A DNA stretch of 36,592 nucleotides, taken from Gammaproteobacteria bacterium. Its GTDB lineage: Bacteria > Pseudomonadota > Gammaproteobacteria > Steroidobacterales > Woeseiaceae. The DNA is taken from contig JAOUGX010000028.1 of NCBI GenBank assembly GCA_029865385.1, positions 1 to 36,592 of the forward strand, given 5' to 3'. Positions 33,377 through 36,592 of this stretch are shown piece by piece. The position numbers and the translations under genes were made by a program. The notes under the pieces were generated by a model. The model saw only the letters and a program-made list of their open reading frames with translations, did no database searches and was not told where the DNA came from. Each line of letters starts with the position of its first letter. Within the stretch, counting starts at the first letter, position 1.

Positions 33377-34564
33377 CTAGACCTCGCGCAGGGCCTGTGC
33401 CACCGGCAGCCTTGCGGCGCGTATGGCGGGGAAGAACCCGCCGATCAGCCCGATAATTGCGGCTGCCGCCAGGCCTTGCACAAGCAGCTCGGGTGTGACC
33501 GCGAAATCGAACACGACCTGGCTGAAACTCGCGCCATTCAATGTCGACACGCGAAAACCGTTGAACAGCAAGTAAGCGGCGGCGCCACCGAGCAGGCCGC
33601 CGGCCAGTGCCAGCACAGTCGACTCGATGATGGTGGATACCAGTACCGAAATCGGTCCGAAGCCAAGGGCGCGCAGCGTAGCGATTTCCTTGCCTCGAAC
33701 GGATACGGACGAATACATCGAGTTCAGTGCACCGAATACTGCGCCTATTGCCATGAGAATCGTCAGCGGGTAGCCGATCAGTCGAATGAATCGGCTCAAT
33801 GGTTCTGCCTGACTCGAGTAGTAGTCTTTTTCGCTCATAACATCGACATCCACGCGCGGATCGGCATCGAGTGTTTCTTTGAGCGTTACGATGCTGCCGG
33901 TATTGTCGAGTTTCACACGCACAGACTGGTAACTGGTGCCGCGGCGATAGGCGCCCTGCAAAACGCGCACATCGGTCCATAGCTCGGATTCGGATACGCT
34001 GCCATCCGCCTCGAATGTGCCGACGATTGCCCAGTTCGTCTGGCCGAATCGAATGGTCGACCCGACCTCGAGCCCATCGAATTCCAGTTGTGCGGCTCGC
34101 CCCACGATTATTTCGTTCTTGCCCTGTTCGAACAGGCGGCCATCGACAAGCCGTACGTTCGGGCGAACCACCATCGCCGACGGTTGCACGCCGCGAAACG
34201 GGACGTTGGCATCCGCGTCCGTCGATTTCTTGCGCACGTCGACGACCACATAGAGTTCGGCGGATGTGATCGGGCGATTGCCCTCTTTCACGATGCCCGG
34301 CGAATTCTCGATGATCAGCGCACTGTCATTGCTGAGGCCGCTGTTCAATTCGGCGGTCGAGCCGCTTCGCAGGATAATGGCTGTGTCATCGGAACCGGCC
34401 GCCACCATTGTTCTTTCGAATCCCTTGGCCATCGAAAGGATCGCGGCAAATACCAGCACCACCGCGGCAACGCCGATGACGGCGACCAGTGAGGTCGCAA
34501 TGCGTTGCGGCAAATTGAGTATGTTCAGCCAACTGACGGCGACTACCTGTTGAATTCCTGCCAT
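33377..34564 (-). CDS. ABC transporter permease, FtsX/MacB-like
   Basis: A 395-residue permease with one N-terminal membrane helix (about 22-45), a large periplasmic domain (about 50-260) of MacB type and three C-terminal helices (about 270-385), ending in LPVAQALREV. GALNSMYSSVSVRGKEIATLRALGFG is the cytoplasmic loop that couples to the ATPase. In this fold the permease works mechanically on periplasmic substrates rather than moving them across the inner membrane. It is the second of two related permeases; the first ends nine bases upstream. Together with the ATPase and fusion protein it forms one exporter. Confidence 0.9.
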   Translation of the reverse strand: MAGIQQVVAVSWLNILNLPQRIATSLVAVIGVAAVVLVFAAILSMAKGFERTMVAAGSDDTAIILRSGSTAELNSGLSNDSALIIENSPGIVKEGNRPITSAELYVVVDVRKKSTDADANVPFRGVQPSAMVVRPNVRLVDGRLFEQGKNEIIVGRAAQLEFDGLEVGSTIRFGQTNWAIVGTFEADGSVSESELWTDVRVLQGAYRRGTSYQSVRVKLDNTGSIVTLKETLDADPRVDVDVMSEKDYYSSQAEPLSRFIRLIGYPLTILMAIGAVFGALNSMYSSVSVRGKEIATLRALGFGPISVLVSTIIESTVLALAGGLLGGAAAYLLFNGFRVSTLNGASFSQVVFDFAVTPELLVQGLAAAAIIGLIGGFFPAIRAARLPVAQALREV

Positions 34565-34573
34565 CGTTCTCCC

Positions 34574-35731
34574 CTACCGTCGCGCCAGTGCGTCGACTAT
34601 GGTCAGACGCATGCCCTTGATCGCGGGAAATGCTCCCGCAAGAACGCCTGCACCGATCATGCAGCCAAGGCCGATCAGCAAGGCTGACGGCCCGAGGAAA
34701 ATACCGGGCAGGAAAGCCCCCATTTGCTGGCCGAGGCCCTGCACCAGTACCCAGCCAATCGACAGGCCGAGCACGCCACCGATCAGCATGATCAGAACGG
34801 ATTCCGCCAACACGATGCCGAGCACCGTGTGGTCGGTAAAACCAAGAGTCTTAAGCACGCCAATCTCCGATATGCGCTCGCGAATCGATTGCGCCATGGT
34901 GTTGCCTGCAACCAGCAGCAACGTGAAAAATACGGCGCCGAGAATCAGCTGGACGATCAGCGCGATATTGCCGAACTGCTTGGCAAACGACGTTGCGAAC
35001 GCAGCTTCTGTACTCGTTTCGGTTTCGTTTGGCGAATTGGCAAATTCGTTGTCGACAGCATTGGCGATAGCAACCGGATCCGCGCCCTTGTTAATTCGCA
35101 GTACGTACCAACCGACGGTTCCCTTGCCGAATGCCCGGGCCTCCTCGAAGTAGTCGTAGTTCATCAGCATAAAGGCGGTCGTGCCACGCGGATCGTCGGT
35201 TGAGAAAATGCCGACCAGGTCGAATTCCCAGGTACGCCCCCCGTCTGCTTTGGTCCAGATCGTGGCCTGTATCGGGATGCGATCGCCGATTTTCCAGCCG
35301 AATTGTTCGGCCAGTTCGCGTCCGACCACAGCGCCGGTGCGTGTCTTCGCCCAGGTATCGAGCTGCTCCTTGGAAATAACGTGTTCCGGATACATTTCGA
35401 AATAGCCGTAAGGCTCGGTCGGGAATTGCGCGAACTGATTCCGCGGATCCTGGTAGTAGCCGCCGAACCAGGACTGGTGTGTCACAGCCGCCACACCCGG
35501 CGTACTGGCGATCTTGTTCCTGTAACTGATCGGCAACGGGTTGATCAGTGAGATTTTGTCGATGACGACCAGTCGCTCGGCCTGCGCGACGTCAACTCCG
35601 GCCTTGAACGCGTGGCCGATGGCGTTCAGCAAAGCAAACAGCAGAAACGCAACGAACACTGAAAGAATAGTCAGCAGTGTACGTGCTTTCTTGCGCCAGA
35701 CGTTCTTCCAGACGAGGCCGAAATATTTCAC
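34574..35731 (-). CDS. ABC transporter permease, FtsX/MacB-like
   Basis: A 385-residue permease with the same layout as its downstream neighbour: N-terminal helix (about 15-42), periplasmic domain, and three C-terminal helices, with IRERISEIGVLKTLGFTD as the coupling loop and a terminal LTIVDALARR. The two are clearly homologous in plan but distinct in sequence, so the transporter is probably a heterodimer. The GTG start at 35731 overlaps the ATPase stop as GTGA. Confidence 0.9.
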   Translation of the reverse strand: MKYFGLVWKNVWRKKARTLLTILSVFVAFLLFALLNAIGHAFKAGVDVAQAERLVVIDKISLINPLPISYRNKIASTPGVAAVTHQSWFGGYYQDPRNQFAQFPTEPYGYFEMYPEHVISKEQLDTWAKTRTGAVVGRELAEQFGWKIGDRIPIQATIWTKADGGRTWEFDLVGIFSTDDPRGTTAFMLMNYDYFEEARAFGKGTVGWYVLRINKGADPVAIANAVDNEFANSPNETETSTEAAFATSFAKQFGNIALIVQLILGAVFFTLLLVAGNTMAQSIRERISEIGVLKTLGFTDHTVLGIVLAESVLIMLIGGVLGLSIGWVLVQGLGQQMGAFLPGIFLGPSALLIGLGCMIGAGVLAGAFPAIKGMRLTIVDALARR

Positions 35732-36417
35732 GCGGCAGCCCTCTGTTCGAGCTTGCCCTTGTCGACATGCAGCGTCCTGCTGGCAAATCCGGCGGCCTGC
35801 GCATCGTGTGTCACCATAACGATGGTCTTGCCGTGTTCGCGATTCAGGATCTGCAGAAGCCTGAGAATGTCATCCGCAGTTTCGCGATCCAGGTCGCCCG
35901 TCGGTTCGTCGCACAAAAGCAGAGACGGATCCGACACGATGGCCCTGGCGATGGCTACCCGTTGTTCCTGGCCGCCGGACAATTCGCGCGGATAATGTTT
36001 GCCGCGATCGCCGAGGCCGACGATCTCGAGTGCAATGGTGGCTCGCTTTGCGCGCTCGGCCGATCCAAAGCTGGTCAGCAACAATGGTAATTCAACGTTT
36101 TTTTGCGCGGTCAGTACCGGCAACAGATTGTAAAACTGAAATATGAATCCGACGTGCGTCGAACGCCATCGTGACAACTGGCTATTGGACATTGACGATA
36201 GACCCGCTGCACCGACGGTCACTGTCCCGGAACTCGGCTTGTCGAGTCCGCCAAGCAAGTTCAGCAACGTCGTTTTGCCCGATCCGGACGGGCCCATGAT
36301 CGCAACGAAGTCGCCTTTCGGTATGACAAGGTCGAGTTCATGCAGAACCTCGACCTTATCTTTGCCTTTCTGGTAAACGCGACTGACCTTTTTCAGTTCA
36401 GCGAGCGCCTCGCTCAT
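35728..36417 (-). CDS. ABC transporter ATP-binding protein, MacB/LolD-like
   Basis: A 229-residue ATPase of the MacB/LolD group. Walker A is GPSGSGKTT (42-50), the signature is LSGGQEQRVAIARA, and Walker B is LLLCDEPTGDLD with the D-loop following. The signature has Glu where LSGGQQQR is usual, a mild variation. It sits between the membrane-fusion gene (13 bases upstream) and the two permeases, in the usual order for a MacAB-type export system split into separate subunits. LolCDE-type lipoprotein release is less likely because a fusion protein is present. Confidence 0.94.
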   Translation of the reverse strand: MSEALAELKKVSRVYQKGKDKVEVLHELDLVIPKGDFVAIMGPSGSGKTTLLNLLGGLDKPSSGTVTVGAAGLSSMSNSQLSRWRSTHVGFIFQFYNLLPVLTAQKNVELPLLLTSFGSAERAKRATIALEIVGLGDRGKHYPRELSGGQEQRVAIARAIVSDPSLLLCDEPTGDLDRETADDILRLLQILNREHGKTIVMVTHDAQAAGFASRTLHVDKGKLEQRAAA

Positions 36418-36430
36418 CCTGTTGCTCCCG

Positions 36431-36592
36431 TCATTTAGTTTTTACTTTTTGTCCGGCGCTCAATGCCTTTGCGGCACTCTTTACTACTGTATCTCCTGCC
36501 GATAAACCCTGTGCAATCAGCACCCTGTCCCGGTCAGCAGCGCCACCGAGAACCACGCCGCGTCTTTCGACCACAGATTCGCTGCTTATGCG
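36431..36592 (-). CDS. Periplasmic adaptor (membrane fusion) protein, C-terminal fragment
   Basis: Fifty-three residues at the C-terminus of a gene that begins beyond the window. The text VERRGVVLGG, then RVLIAQGLSAGDTVVKSA and ALSAGQKVKTK matches the last beta domain of HlyD/MacA/RND-type adaptors, where a G-L-x-x-G-D-x-V-V turn precedes a dG-x-x-V end. It bridges the inner-membrane permeases and an outer-membrane channel. It is encoded 13 bases upstream of the ABC ATPase, on the same strand, so the four genes form one operon. Confidence 0.82.
   Translation of the reverse strand, partial: RISSESVVERRGVVLGGAADRDRVLIAQGLSAGDTVVKSAAKALSAGQKVKTK

Noticed and set aside
1-36592. tRNA, rRNA, CRISPR array, insertion sequence or prophage
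   Set aside because: No cloverleaf, spaced direct-repeat array, transposase, integrase or phage structural gene was found on either strand.

Overview
The window reads as a chromosomal segment of a gammaproteobacterium with moderately high GC. The evidence is a Xanthomonas-like fabF-pabB-pabC-mltG-tmk-holB-pilZ gene order, a type II secretion (T2SS) gspG-N block with a rhombosortase, and an AddAB-like nuclease pair of the gammaproteobacterial type. I cannot place it below class with confidence. No tRNA, rRNA, CRISPR array, insertion sequence or phage gene is visible.

Layout. (1) 1-5926, plus strand: an AddB-like nuclease (its beginning lies outside the window) overlapping an AddA-like helicase-nuclease, probably one double-strand-break repair complex. 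(2) 11510 down to 5969, minus strand: eight T2SS genes, gspG-H-I-J-K-L-M-N, tightly packed; gspC, D, E and F are absent. (3) From 11620, plus strand: a rhombosortase gene divergent from gspG, then fabD, fabG, acpP, fabF, pabB, pabC, mltG, tmk, holB and pilZ, ending at 20914. This combines fatty-acid elongation, folate p-aminobenzoate synthesis, peptidoglycan cleavage, dTTP synthesis, replication clamp loading and pilus control. Many junctions are 4-base NTGA stop/start overlaps. (4) 20989-24236, minus strand: a double cNMP-domain/rhodanese protein and a FadJ-like bifunctional beta-oxidation enzyme. (5) 24265-26619: an EEP-fold hydrolase (minus), a small TIR-like protein (plus) and a cytosolic glycerophosphodiesterase (plus). 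(6) 26874-30083, plus strand: a membrane-anchored coiled-coil protein, an MbnP/MbnH metallo pair (copper lipoprotein and its di-haem maturase) and a small membrane protein. (7) 30253-32975, plus strand: an AAHS-type MFS transporter and a methyltransferase-like protein. (8) 36592 down to 32972, minus strand: a membrane-fusion protein (partial), an ABC ATPase, two FtsX-like permeases and a DUF1428 protein.

Most of the window is ordinary core genome. The points most worth checking are: the AddB-like protein appears to have lost all four iron-sulphur cysteines; pabB carries a TrpE-like PIAGT motif where PabB normally has lysine, and has no canonical start codon for its conserved N-terminus; a rhombosortase sits back to back with half of a T2SS cluster; the orphan TIR-like protein has Gln where a Glu is expected; a strong hairpin lies between acpP and fabF; and an MbnPH pair occurs without any methanobactin genes. 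Family assignments come from recognising motifs by eye; no database search was run.
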